A stretch of DNA of 64,000 nt from Pseudomonas sp. H3(2019) (GTDB lineage: Bacteria > Pseudomonadota > Gammaproteobacteria > Pseudomonadales > Pseudomonadaceae), in contig NZ_VMSG01000007.1 of assembly GCF_007713465.1 (NCBI RefSeq), forward strand, positions 148,060 to 212,059. Reading direction: 5' to 3'. The position numbers were made by a program, and so were the translations under genes. This document shows, one piece after another, positions 34,802-43,506 of the stretch (position 1 is the stretch's first letter; each line of letters begins with the position of its first letter). The notes beneath the pieces were generated by a model. It did not search any database. It was not told where the DNA came from and saw nothing but the letters and a program-made list of their open reading frames with translations.

Positions 34802-37800
34802 TTAGATACGTTCCATCTTCGGTAACCACACGCGAATCAGCGAAAACAGGCGATCCAGGTCGATGGGTTTGGCCAGGTAATCGTTGGAGCCTGCTTGCAG
34901 GGAGCGCTCCTGATCGTCCTTCATGGCCTTGGCCGTCACCGCAATAATCGGCAGCTTGCGCCAGCGCGGGTCCTTGCGGATCTCGAGGGTGGCTTCAAAA
35001 CCGTCCATCTCCGGCATCATCACGTCCATCAGCACCAGATCGATGTCATCCACCTCATTGAGCCTTTCGATCGCTTCACGACCGTTACGGCCAATCACCA
35101 CAATAGCGCCCTTGTGCTCCAGTGCGCTGGTGAGGGCAAAAATATTGCGCACATCATCATCCACCAATAGCACCTTGCGGCCTTCGAAAACCCTGTCGCG
35201 GCTGCGGGCAGTCTTGAGCATCGTTTGCCGCTCATGGGACAACCGCGATTCGACTTTGTGCAGAAAGAGTGTCACCTCGTCGAGCAGACGCTCTGGCGAG
35301 CGTGCGCCCTTGATGATGATCGAGCGTGAATACTTGCGCAGATCCGCCTCTTCATCACGGGTCAGGTTACGCCCGGTATAGACGATCACGGGCGGGAACG
35401 AGCAGATGTCTTCGGTGGACATGCGCTTGAGCAAATCGTTGCCGAGCATGTCCGGCAATTTCAGATCGATAATCATGCAGTCATAGATCGTCTCGCGCAG
35501 CAGGTCCAGCGCTTCCTGAGCCAGGCCGACAGCGGTGATTTCGATGTCATCGTCACCGATCAGCCGGGCAATGCTGTCGCGTTGCAGGTCATCGTCTTCC
35601 ACCAGCAATACGCGTTTGACCTTTTGCGTCAACTTGGCTTCCAGTCGCGCGAATACGTCCTTGAGCTCTTCGCGGGTGGTCGGCTTGAGCGCATAACCGA
35701 TGGCGCCCATGTGCATGGCGGCTTCAACGCGGTCCTCGACGGAAATCACGTGAACCGGGATGTGCCGGGTTTCGGCATGTTCTTTCAGGCGCTGCAACAC
35801 CGTCAGCCCGGAATGGTCCGGCAGCCGCATGTCCAGCAGGATCGCATCTGGCATGAAGCGTGTCGCCAGGTCGTAACCTTCGTCGGCGCCGTGAGCCACC
35901 AGGCATTGATAGCCCAGTTCATGGGCCAGGTCGAAGAGGATCTGCGCAAAGTTCACTTCATCTTCCACCACCAGAATGCAACGGCTGGTGAACGGCGCAT
36001 TGCCACGGTCATCGGCAAAGCGCGGAATCTTCGCTTCAACGATCAGCGGTGCAGGCGCGGCAGTCACCTTGGGAGCGACGACATCCGGTACGATCTTCAG
36101 CAGCTCACGCGGCTCATCGCCGAGGTCGACATACTGCACAGGCAACACCAGCGTGAATGAGCTGCCCTGCCCCGGCTCGCTGATGACGCTGATCGAGCCG
36201 CCGAGCAACGCTGCCAGGTCGCGCGAAATCGACAAGCCCAGCCCCGTGCCACCGTAACGACGGTTGGTGCTGCCATCGGCCTGACGGAAGGCCTCGAAAA
36301 TACCTTCCTGCTGATCGCTGGAAATACCGATACCCGAGTCACGAACGATAAAAGCAATGCCCTCGCCCGGCTGCCTGGCGACCGTCAGGCTGACGCTACC
36401 CTTCTCGGTAAACTTGATAGCGTTCGACAACAGGTTCTTGAGCACCTGCTCCAGACGCTGACGATCGGTGAACACCGTCAACGGCGCATCCGTTTGCAGT
36501 TCAACGTTGAACGCCAGATGCTTGTGCGCTGCCAACGGTTCAAACATGCCACGCAAGCCATCGACCAACTTCGCGACGCTGGTATTCTCCGGGCGTATTT
36601 CGAGCTTGCCGGCCTCGACCTTGGAAATATCGAGAATGTCGTTGATCAGGTTGAGCAAATCGTTGCCGGCCGAGTAGATCGACTCGGCAAACGTCACCTG
36701 TTCCGCGCTAAGGTTTTGTTGTGGGTTCTCTGCCAGTAACCTGGCGAGAATCAACGAGCTGTTCAGCGGCGTGCGCAGTTCGTGGGACATATTGGCGAGG
36801 AATTCGGATTTGTACTGGCTGGAGCGCTGCAACTCTTGTGCACGCTCCTCAAGTTGTACCTGGACCTGGTTCAACTCGCCGTTCTTGCGATCCATTGCAT
36901 CGCGTTGCTCGGCCAGAAATTCAGCCTGTTCAGCCAGTTGCTCGTTGGTCTGCTCAAGCTCGGCCTGCTGAGTCTCCAGGTGCCACTGCGACTCTTTGAG
37001 CACCCGCGACTGTTCTTCCAGCTCTTCGTTGGCAGTCTTCAGTTCTTCTTGCTGCACCTGCAACTCTTCATTGAGTTGCTGGGTCTGGGCGAGTACTTCC
37101 TGCAATCGTTGGCGATAACGCGCCGCTTCGATGGAGGTGCCGATATTCCCGGCTATCAGCTCCAGCAACTCGACATCGCGCTCGGTCAGGGCACGCAGAA
37201 ACCCCAGTTCGATGACACCGTTGACCCGATCGTCATCACGGGTCGGCACCACCAGCACACTGCACGGCACACCCTCACCCAACCCCGAGCTGACTTTGAA
37301 ATAGCCGGCTGGCACTTCACCCAGACGAACCAGCCGACCTTGTTGTGCCACTTGGCCGGTAATACCCTCGCCACTGTCGATCACTTGCTCGCGCGCTTCC
37401 TGCTCGCGGGAGAAACCATAAGAGGCTATGCGCGTGAGGCCTCCGTGCTCTTCTTTCACATACATCGCACCAACGGCAGTGCCGAGGTATTGCGCGCAAA
37501 ATTGCAGAATATTACGACCCAGCAGGTTCAGCGTCAGTTGCCCAAGCACCTGTTCCGCCAACTCGGTTTGGCCATTGCGCAGCCAGGCTTGTTGTTCCAG
37601 ACGTTGCGCACTCTCCTGTTGTTTGGCCAGGTTGGCGCTGTAACTGTTCGACAGACTGAGCAAATCGCGCCGACCGACATAGGCCAGCAAACCACTGATA
37701 CCGGCCACAAACAACAAATACAGGGAAATGCTCCAGATCGTTGTGCGTCGAACCTCTTCGTTGCGCGTGGAGCGCAACTGTTGCTCCAGGTCGATGACCT

Positions 37801-38335
37801 CTTCGTACTGCTTGCGAATTTCATCGGTCAGACGCTTGCCCCGGCCTGACTTCACAGCCGCTCGGTAATCACCACTGCTGTGCTGCAAATCGATCATTGT
37901 CTGCGCGTAATCGTTCCACTCAACCTGCAACGCCTCGAGCCTGCGCAGCCGATCGACCTGTGGTGGATTGTCGGCCGTCAGTTCCTGCAAAGTCTTGAGC
38001 GCCACAATGATCCGCGGCTTGGCCGTTTCATAAGGGTCGAGAAAATGCTCGTCCCCCGACAGCAGAAAGCCACGTATCCCGGTTTCCAGGTCGACCGTCA
38101 GCGTTAGCGCTTCGTTGGCGTTATTGATCACCCGATCCGTGTGCTGAACCCATTGGACCACCGACAACAAATAGGTGATCAGAGAGACAAAAAACACAGC
38201 ACTGAGTACGCCCACACCCAGCGGCAAGCTGAGGTTACGGCTCAGGAGTTTGCGGAAACTTTGCTCATCAACCGAAGACGAAGAAGTCATTGGATGGCCT
38301 TGGTTAACCGTCGTGAGTGAAGGAGTTTGCTCCAT
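34802..38335 (-). CDS. large hybrid sensor kinase, CHASE3-GAF-HisKA-HATPase-three receivers
   Basis: 1177 residues. Membrane helix at 40-60, CHASE3-like periplasmic domain 62-195 (ETGIRGFLLSGDEHFLDPY), second helix 200-220, GAF domain 255-405, long coiled coil 405-505, HisKA with His 518 (FLANMSHELRTPLN), HATPase (630-745; GGTGLGLSISRDLAALLGG), then three receivers around 770-885, 905-1020 and 1055-1175 (LLDMRLPD, IIDLKLPD, LMDVMMPE). Three receivers suggest a multi-step or branched relay. ATG at 38335 follows AAGAGG; a second in-frame ATG at 38290 is possible. First gene of the kinase-cheR-kinase-regulator operon. Confidence 0.9.
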   Translation of the reverse strand: MEQTPSLTTVNQGHPMTSSSSVDEQSFRKLLSRNLSLPLGVGVLSAVFFVSLITYLLSVVQWVQHTDRVINNANEALTLTVDLETGIRGFLLSGDEHFLDPYETAKPRIIVALKTLQELTADNPPQVDRLRRLEALQVEWNDYAQTMIDLQHSSGDYRAAVKSGRGKRLTDEIRKQYEEVIDLEQQLRSTRNEEVRRTTIWSISLYLLFVAGISGLLAYVGRRDLLSLSNSYSANLAKQQESAQRLEQQAWLRNGQTELAEQVLGQLTLNLLGRNILQFCAQYLGTAVGAMYVKEEHGGLTRIASYGFSREQEAREQVIDSGEGITGQVAQQGRLVRLGEVPAGYFKVSSGLGEGVPCSVLVVPTRDDDRVNGVIELGFLRALTERDVELLELIAGNIGTSIEAARYRQRLQEVLAQTQQLNEELQVQQEELKTANEELEEQSRVLKESQWHLETQQAELEQTNEQLAEQAEFLAEQRDAMDRKNGELNQVQVQLEERAQELQRSSQYKSEFLANMSHELRTPLNSSLILARLLAENPQQNLSAEQVTFAESIYSAGNDLLNLINDILDISKVEAGKLEIRPENTSVAKLVDGLRGMFEPLAAHKHLAFNVELQTDAPLTVFTDRQRLEQVLKNLLSNAIKFTEKGSVSLTVARQPGEGIAFIVRDSGIGISSDQQEGIFEAFRQADGSTNRRYGGTGLGLSISRDLAALLGGSISVISEPGQGSSFTLVLPVQYVDLGDEPRELLKIVPDVVAPKVTAAPAPLIVEAKIPRFADDRGNAPFTSRCILVVEDEVNFAQILFDLAHELGYQCLVAHGADEGYDLATRFMPDAILLDMRLPDHSGLTVLQRLKEHAETRHIPVHVISVEDRVEAAMHMGAIGYALKPTTREELKDVFARLEAKLTQKVKRVLLVEDDDLQRDSIARLIGDDDIEITAVGLAQEALDLLRETIYDCMIIDLKLPDMLGNDLLKRMSTEDICSFPPVIVYTGRNLTRDEEADLRKYSRSIIIKGARSPERLLDEVTLFLHKVESRLSHERQTMLKTARSRDRVFEGRKVLLVDDDVRNIFALTSALEHKGAIVVIGRNGREAIERLNEVDDIDLVLMDVMMPEMDGFEATLEIRKDPRWRKLPIIAVTAKAMKDDQERSLQAGSNDYLAKPIDLDRLFSLIRVWLPKMERI

Positions 38336-38483
38336 AAACGCCTCTTGGATCCTTTTTTTGACAACCTTGCCGGCAATATCCTGCGTCGTTCTGCATGATT
38401 CAGAGAGAACGATTACCCTGTCGACTCACGCCGGTCACTACAATCAACCTGTGACCGACCGCCTTCTTCCGAGAGCCACCACC

Positions 38484-38846
38484 ATGTCCGCCACAGCGCC
38501 CACCATCCTTGTAGTCGAAGACGATACCATTGTGCGCATGCTGATCGTCGACGTACTGGAAGAACTCGAGTTCAAGGTGCTGGAGGCCGACAGTGGCAAA
38601 GCAGCGCTCGCCCTGCTCAACGATAGCGCGCAAATCATCGATCTGCTGATGACCGATGTGGGATTGCCGGAGATGGATGGCCGGGAGCTGGCCGCACAGG
38701 CGCGCGTACTGCACCCGACATTGCCGATTCTGTTTGCCAGTGGTTATGCGGAAAGTATCGAAGTGCCGGAGGGCATGTCGGTGATTGGCAAGCCGTTCTC
38801 TATCGAGCAGTTGCGCGATAAGGTCCTGAGCATGCTCGCGGCTTGA
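38484..38846 (+). CDS. single-domain response regulator
   Basis: 120 residues, a receiver only, with VVEDD (10-14), Asp 58 (LLMTDVGLPEMDG) and the Lys in VIGKPFSIEQL. Divergent from the hybrid kinase operon and probably a partner of it. ATG at 38484 begins the domain; a longer in-frame upstream extension has no homology. The stop lies 2 bp from the stop of the convergent GntR gene. Confidence 0.85.
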   Translation: MSATAPTILVVEDDTIVRMLIVDVLEELEFKVLEADSGKAALALLNDSAQIIDLLMTDVGLPEMDGRELAAQARVLHPTLPILFASGYAESIEVPEGMSVIGKPFSIEQLRDKVLSMLAA

Positions 38847-38848
38847 GC

Positions 38849-39727
38849 TCAGTTTTTTTTGCGCACTTCATTCAAGGTACTGGCCACTTTCAAGTGCCGG
38901 TACAGCAAGGTCGACGCCCATTCCCGATCGCCCTGCTCCAGCGCGTCGATAATTTCCAGGTGCTCACGGCAGGAGGTGCGGACCCGTTCCAGGTTCGACA
39001 CTGTATGAAACTCGGTCAGCCGACGCAGGCGGTTTTGCTGCTGCACGGTTTGCAGGATGAAGCTATTGCCGGACACAGCAGCCAGTAACTCGTGAAATTC
39101 GGCGTTGGCTTCGAAAAAGCTCAGGCTGTCGGGAGTGCCTTCGAGCAGCGCCTGCTGCTTTTCACGGCAGCGCTGTAGACGTTCACGCGGCAGATTGAAG
39201 GTCGGTTCGAGCAAGCCCGCAGGTTCCAGGAGCATGCGAAAGCGATAACTTTCGAAGCGCTTTTCAGCTGAACTCAACGTGGGCAAAAACATCCAGCCAT
39301 GCCCGTGTTTGCGCTGCATGACGCCTTCGTCGGACAACCGCAGCAAGCAACGGCGCAATACCGCTTTACTGGCGCCGTAACGACGCAATAGATCACTCTC
39401 CATGACCTGATCGGGAATCGCCTGAGCCAGTCGATCATCGATCAGCCGCTGATACAGCTCCTCATCCTCACCGACCGGCAGACTGACCTTGGCCAACTCA
39501 TCGCTGAGCGGCGTATCCAGTACACAGTAACCCTGATGGGGCAATCGTCCGATCACCCGCTCTTGCGCCAGATAGATCAGCGCCCCTCGAATCGGCGAGC
39601 GAGACACGCCAAAGCGCTCGGCCAGTTCGACCTCTTTGAGGTGACTGCCGGGTGTTAACTCGCCAGACCGGATCGCCGCAAGAATCTGCGAGGCAACTTT
39701 AGTCTGAAGTGCGGTGGGTTGGGTCAT
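38849..39727 (-). CDS. GntR-family regulator with FCD domain
   Basis: 292 residues. N-terminal winged helix (8-70; LTPGSHLKEVELAERFGVSRSPIRGAL in parts). A second winged-helix-like segment (115-150; ESDLLRRYGASKAVLRRCLLRLSDEGVM) follows, which is unusual for the family, and then an FCD ligand-binding helical domain (155-285). The likely ligand is an organic acid or amino acid, but no adjacent metabolic operon indicates which. Divergent from the glycosyltransferase gene. Confidence 0.8.
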   Translation of the reverse strand: MTQPTALQTKVASQILAAIRSGELTPGSHLKEVELAERFGVSRSPIRGALIYLAQERVIGRLPHQGYCVLDTPLSDELAKVSLPVGEDEELYQRLIDDRLAQAIPDQVMESDLLRRYGASKAVLRRCLLRLSDEGVMQRKHGHGWMFLPTLSSAEKRFESYRFRMLLEPAGLLEPTFNLPRERLQRCREKQQALLEGTPDSLSFFEANAEFHELLAAVSGNSFILQTVQQQNRLRRLTEFHTVSNLERVRTSCREHLEIIDALEQGDREWASTLLYRHLKVASTLNEVRKKN

Positions 39728-39908
39728 TGAAAAACGTCCATGAATCAGCTGTCAGACGCTAACTCATGAATCGGGAAACTTCCAGTCAATACAAGCGCAT
39801 AACGCACCGTTGAGCGCTTGCCGGGCATAATGAACACCGCCAACTGTGGTTTAATTGCGCCCCTCGTTTCTCCCTCTGTCGTCTGTCTGCATCAAGGAAA
39901 TTCCGTTC

Positions 39909-41201
39909 ATGAGTCAGCCCAACGCAACCAAAGTCCTGGTCATTGGTTACGTCTGGCCCGAACCGCGCTCATCCGCGGCCAGCGGACACGTGATGCAAAT
40001 CCTTGAAACGTTTTTGCAGCAAGGCTGGGACATCACGTTCAGCAGCCCGGCGGGTGTCGGTGAACACAAGGCAGACTTGGCGGAGTTGGGTATTCGTGAA
40101 ATCCCCATCGAGCTGAACAACAGCAGTTTCGATACCTTCGTTAGCGAACTGGCCCCGGACATCGTGCTGTTCGACCAGTTCATGATGGAAGAACAATTCG
40201 GTTGGCGCGTCGAGAAACACTGCCCCAATGCCCTGCGCGTACTTGAGACCTCCGACCTGCAGAGCTTGCGACACGCCCGTCACCAGCGACTCAAGGACCG
40301 CCTGAAGGCCAGTGACGACGCCAATGACTTCAGCGGGTTGTTCGCCCCGGCATTGCGTGAAGAGTTCGAACTCATGGCCGACACCGATCTGGCCAAGCGC
40401 GAAATTGCCGCGCTGTTCCGCTGTGACCTGAACCTGATGATCTCGGAGGTGGAAATCGAGTTACTGGTCGAGCAGTTCAAACTACCGCGCCAGTTGCTCC
40501 ACTGGTGCCCGTTGATGATCGACCCGATCACTCAGCCATTCACACCGTTCGAAGACCGCGCGCACTTTCTCAGCATCGGTAATTTCCGCCATGCACCGAA
40601 CTGGGATGCGGTGCTCTGGATGAAAACCACCCTCTGGCCACTGATCCGGCAACAACTACCGGGTGCGCAACTGCACATTTATGGCGCCTACACGCCGCCC
40701 AAGGCCACCGCACTGCACAACCCGGCTCAGGGATTTCACGTGATGAACTGGGCCGAAGACGCCTTGCAGGTCATGTCAGCGGCACGAATCTGCCTGGCGC
40801 CGCTACGTTTCGGCGCCGGAATCAAGGGCAAGATTGTCGACGCCATGCTGTGCGGCACACCGAATGTCACCACGCCGATCGGTGCCGAGGGTATGAGCGG
40901 TGGCCTGCCCTGGCCGGGGGCGATTGCCGAGTCGGCCAGTGCCCTCGCCGACGCAGCCGTGCAGCTCTATCAGGACAAGACGCAGTGGATCGACGCCCAG
41001 GAACACGGACGGCATTTGCTGGCAGTCCATTATCGGCAGCACGTTCATGGTCCGGCGCTGATCGAGCGTCTGATCGGCTGCCGCAACAACCTGGAACACC
41101 TGCGCAGGAATAACTTCACGGGCAGTATGCTCCGTCATCATCACCATAAAAGCACTCAATATATGGCGCAATGGATCGAAGCGAAAAACAGCACGCGCTA
41201 A
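39909..41201 (+). CDS. glycosyltransferase, GT4-like
   Basis: 430 residues with two Rossmann-like halves. Visible: VLVIGYVWPEPRSSAASGH at the start, and the C-terminal nucleotide-sugar region ARICLAPLRFGAGIKGKIVDAMLCGTPNVTTPIGAEGM typical of group 1 transferases. No signal peptide. ATG at 39909 follows AAGGAAA; the frame is open upstream. It stands alone, so the acceptor (LPS, exopolysaccharide or protein) cannot be told. The last 30 residues are rich in H, K and N and lie in AT-richer DNA. Confidence 0.8.
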   Translation: MSQPNATKVLVIGYVWPEPRSSAASGHVMQILETFLQQGWDITFSSPAGVGEHKADLAELGIREIPIELNNSSFDTFVSELAPDIVLFDQFMMEEQFGWRVEKHCPNALRVLETSDLQSLRHARHQRLKDRLKASDDANDFSGLFAPALREEFELMADTDLAKREIAALFRCDLNLMISEVEIELLVEQFKLPRQLLHWCPLMIDPITQPFTPFEDRAHFLSIGNFRHAPNWDAVLWMKTTLWPLIRQQLPGAQLHIYGAYTPPKATALHNPAQGFHVMNWAEDALQVMSAARICLAPLRFGAGIKGKIVDAMLCGTPNVTTPIGAEGMSGGLPWPGAIAESASALADAAVQLYQDKTQWIDAQEHGRHLLAVHYRQHVHGPALIERLIGCRNNLEHLRRNNFTGSMLRHHHHKSTQYMAQWIEAKNSTR

Positions 41202-41304
41202 TTATTATTATCAATACTGAGTTACAGCAACTTCCATACAGCGATGAACGTTGCTCATTATAGTGTTCCCGATATTTCCAGTGATGGAAAACACAAACAA
41301 CTGA

Positions 41305-41336
41305 GTTATAAGTGCTCCGCTGGTTATAAGTGCTCC
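41305..41336 (+). repeat. 14-bp direct repeat, period 18
   Basis: GTTATAAGTGCTCC occurs twice exactly, at 41305-41318 and 41323-41336, about 75-110 bp before the PI-PLC-like gene. A tandem pair at near two helical turns could be a regulator site or a duplication. Confidence 0.7.
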
Positions 41337-41412
41337 AGTGGCCCGGCACACTCCGGAACACCCGACCACGACCTATCGCACTTAGTGTTTTATTTATGTC
41401 AAGGAAGACGCA

Positions 41413-42291
41413 ATGACAACTCAATCCGTAACTCACAACACATACCGTTACCAGAACTGGATGAGCAGCAGTACGAGCATGAACTCACTGACACTCGGCG
41501 AGATTGTCTGGCCGGGGTCGCACAATTCCGGGATGGACGATGATTTCTCCTACCCCCCACATCATCGCCTCCTGGCCCCGTGGGTGGTGTGCCAGAACGG
41601 GCCGTTCATCCAGCAATTGAACCAGGGCGTCAGGGCGTTCGACCTGCGACTTCAGTCGGATGAACATTGGCTTGGCATCAAAAAATTTCAGGCTGCTCAT
41701 GGCCCGGTGAGCGGGCGGCCGGTCAGTTACCTGATCAAGTCCCTGGACTTTTTCCTCGAGCAAAACCCCGACGAGTTCATCATTCTGGATATCCACCACG
41801 TCGAAGGTACTGCCGACAAGCCTTTTGATTACAAGACGTTCAACGATGAAATACTGGCTGCTCTCGGTCATCGCTTCATCCCTTATGACAACCGGCACCT
41901 GACGCTGGGTCGTCTGAAGGCACTTAGCCGAACCCAACGCGTGATGATCGCCGCGCGTTCACACCCGGATCTGGATCGGAAGGTGTTCTGGCCAAACATC
42001 CGCCATAAGTGGAGTGGCAGCGACCTGACTTCCCCTAGTGAACTGAAAGAGCACATCGCGTCCGTCATGGTTTCGCCGCCGTCGGGGGTCATGCCCTGGT
42101 CATTATCGGCCACCAGTTATCAGGCGCTGCCGGGGGTATACAAGATAACTGAGCACCTGAATGAATGGTTTGGCCCGGATTCCGATTGGGCACCCAAGTG
42201 CAGCATTATCAATGCCGACTTCATTGAGGAGTCTCGGCTGATTGATTACTGCTGGGAAGTCAATGTGTCCAAGGGGTTGCTCAAGAAGTAA
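41413..42291 (+). CDS. PI-PLC X-domain-like phosphodiesterase
   Basis: 292 residues resembling bacterial phosphatidylinositol-specific phospholipase C. The two catalytic histidines are in WPGSHNSGM (His 37) and AAHGPVSG (His 96); GVRAFDLRL (Asp 77) and IILDIHHVEG complete the metal/substrate site. There is no signal peptide, so it is cytosolic or secreted by an unusual route. The preceding AAGGAAG is a good ribosome site. A lone gene; substrate may be phosphoinositide, GPI-like or another glycerophosphodiester. Confidence 0.78.
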   Translation: MTTQSVTHNTYRYQNWMSSSTSMNSLTLGEIVWPGSHNSGMDDDFSYPPHHRLLAPWVVCQNGPFIQQLNQGVRAFDLRLQSDEHWLGIKKFQAAHGPVSGRPVSYLIKSLDFFLEQNPDEFIILDIHHVEGTADKPFDYKTFNDEILAALGHRFIPYDNRHLTLGRLKALSRTQRVMIAARSHPDLDRKVFWPNIRHKWSGSDLTSPSELKEHIASVMVSPPSGVMPWSLSATSYQALPGVYKITEHLNEWFGPDSDWAPKCSIINADFIEESRLIDYCWEVNVSKGLLKK

Positions 42292-42428
42292 TCGGCACTA
42301 GACACACGCCCTTCTTCACCGCGCAGGATTCCTTGCGAGCCGGACCACGGGTTTGGCGATCGACAGACTGGCACCGGGCCTCAGCAGAAGGCATCATCAA
42401 GAGGCGATAACAATATAAGCGCCCCGCC

Positions 42429-43334
42429 ATGTCGAGATCAGCCAGAGTCACCGACCCCTCCTATGAATTGATGGACGACCACAACGGGTTGTCCATCATC
42501 TATCGCCAGCATGGATTCCCGTGTCCGTTGGTGCGCTGGCATTTCCATAAGGAATACGAACTGCACCTGATTGTCGCAAGCTCGGGCAAGGTCTTCATCG
42601 GCGACTACATCGGCAACTTTTATCCCGAAACCCTGTTTCTGACCGGCCCCAACCTGCCCCACAACTGGATCAGCCAGGTGGCCGAAGACGAATTGGTGCC
42701 CAAGCGCGACATGCTGGTGAACTTCACCGATGAGTTGTTCGAAAGTGGCCACCAGGTGTTCGCCGAGCTCAAAAGCCTGACGCCCTTGCTGGAGCGCGCG
42801 CAGTACGGCATCGAGTTTCGCTGTAAACACACGATCCGCCAGGCCATGGACCTGATGCAGCGGATTGCCGACGCCAAAGGCGTTACCCGCCTCGGGTACT
42901 TTTTCATTCTGCTGGAGTTGCTGGCGGCCACCGACGACTACCTGTTGCTGTCCGGCGCCACCACGCCGCAATTGGCCGACGAACACAACATCGACCGCAC
43001 CAACCGGGCGGTGGATTACATCTTTGCCCACTACGCTCGCGAACTGCCGCTGGAAGAAGTCGCCGAGCACCTGGGCATGAAACCGACCTACTTCTCCCGA
43101 GTCTTCAAGCAGGCGACCGGGCGCTGTTTCATCGAGTTCGTCAATCGCTTGCGCATCAGCAAATCCTGCGAGTTGCTGGCCGATGGCGATAAACCGGTGA
43201 CCGATGTGTGTTTCGAGTCAGGTTTCAACAATATTTCCAACTTCAACCGGCGTTTTCAGCAACTCAAAGGCATGACTCCCTCCCATTACCGTCGATTGGC
43301 GGTGCAGCGTTTGACCGAACAAAATCTCGGTTAA
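42429..43334 (+). CDS. mtlR: AraC-family mannitol regulator MtlR
   Basis: 301 residues: N-terminal cupin-like sensing domain (1-170; WHFHKEYELHLIVASSGKVFIGDYIG) and two C-terminal AraC helix-turn-helix motifs (195-295; LEEVAEHLGMKPTYFSRVFK, then VCFESGFNNISNFNRRFQQLKGMTPSHYRR). It lies immediately upstream of the mannitol ABC transporter, as in P. fluorescens where MtlR activates mtlEFGKDYZ in response to mannitol, sorbitol and arabitol. Confidence 0.9.
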   Translation: MSRSARVTDPSYELMDDHNGLSIIYRQHGFPCPLVRWHFHKEYELHLIVASSGKVFIGDYIGNFYPETLFLTGPNLPHNWISQVAEDELVPKRDMLVNFTDELFESGHQVFAELKSLTPLLERAQYGIEFRCKHTIRQAMDLMQRIADAKGVTRLGYFFILLELLAATDDYLLLSGATTPQLADEHNIDRTNRAVDYIFAHYARELPLEEVAEHLGMKPTYFSRVFKQATGRCFIEFVNRLRISKSCELLADGDKPVTDVCFESGFNNISNFNRRFQQLKGMTPSHYRRLAVQRLTEQNLG

Positions 43335-43353
43335 AGCTACGACCCTGGTTTTG

Positions 43354-43377
43354 CAGTGCAAAATAGTATCAGCGCAA
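43354..43377 (+). promoter_or_regulatory. possible MtlR half-sites
   Basis: Two near-identical direct 8-mers, CAGTGCAA and CAGCGCAA, start 16 bp apart, about 130-150 bp before mtlE. AraC-type activators bind direct repeats upstream of the promoter. The assignment rests on position only. Confidence 0.25.
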
Positions 43378-43506
43378 GTGCTACCAACGATTTGTCATCG
43401 CGTGTGTTGAAGGCTGTAATCAGCCTCAGATTCTTCCTACCTCCGGAAGACACAAAAACAATAACTGTCCTTCTGCTACCCCCTGGGTTCAGAAGAGGAG
43501 TGCGCG

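Noticed and set aside
41305..41336. CRISPR-like array
   Set aside because: Only two 14-bp units with a 4-bp gap; no spacers and no cas genes.
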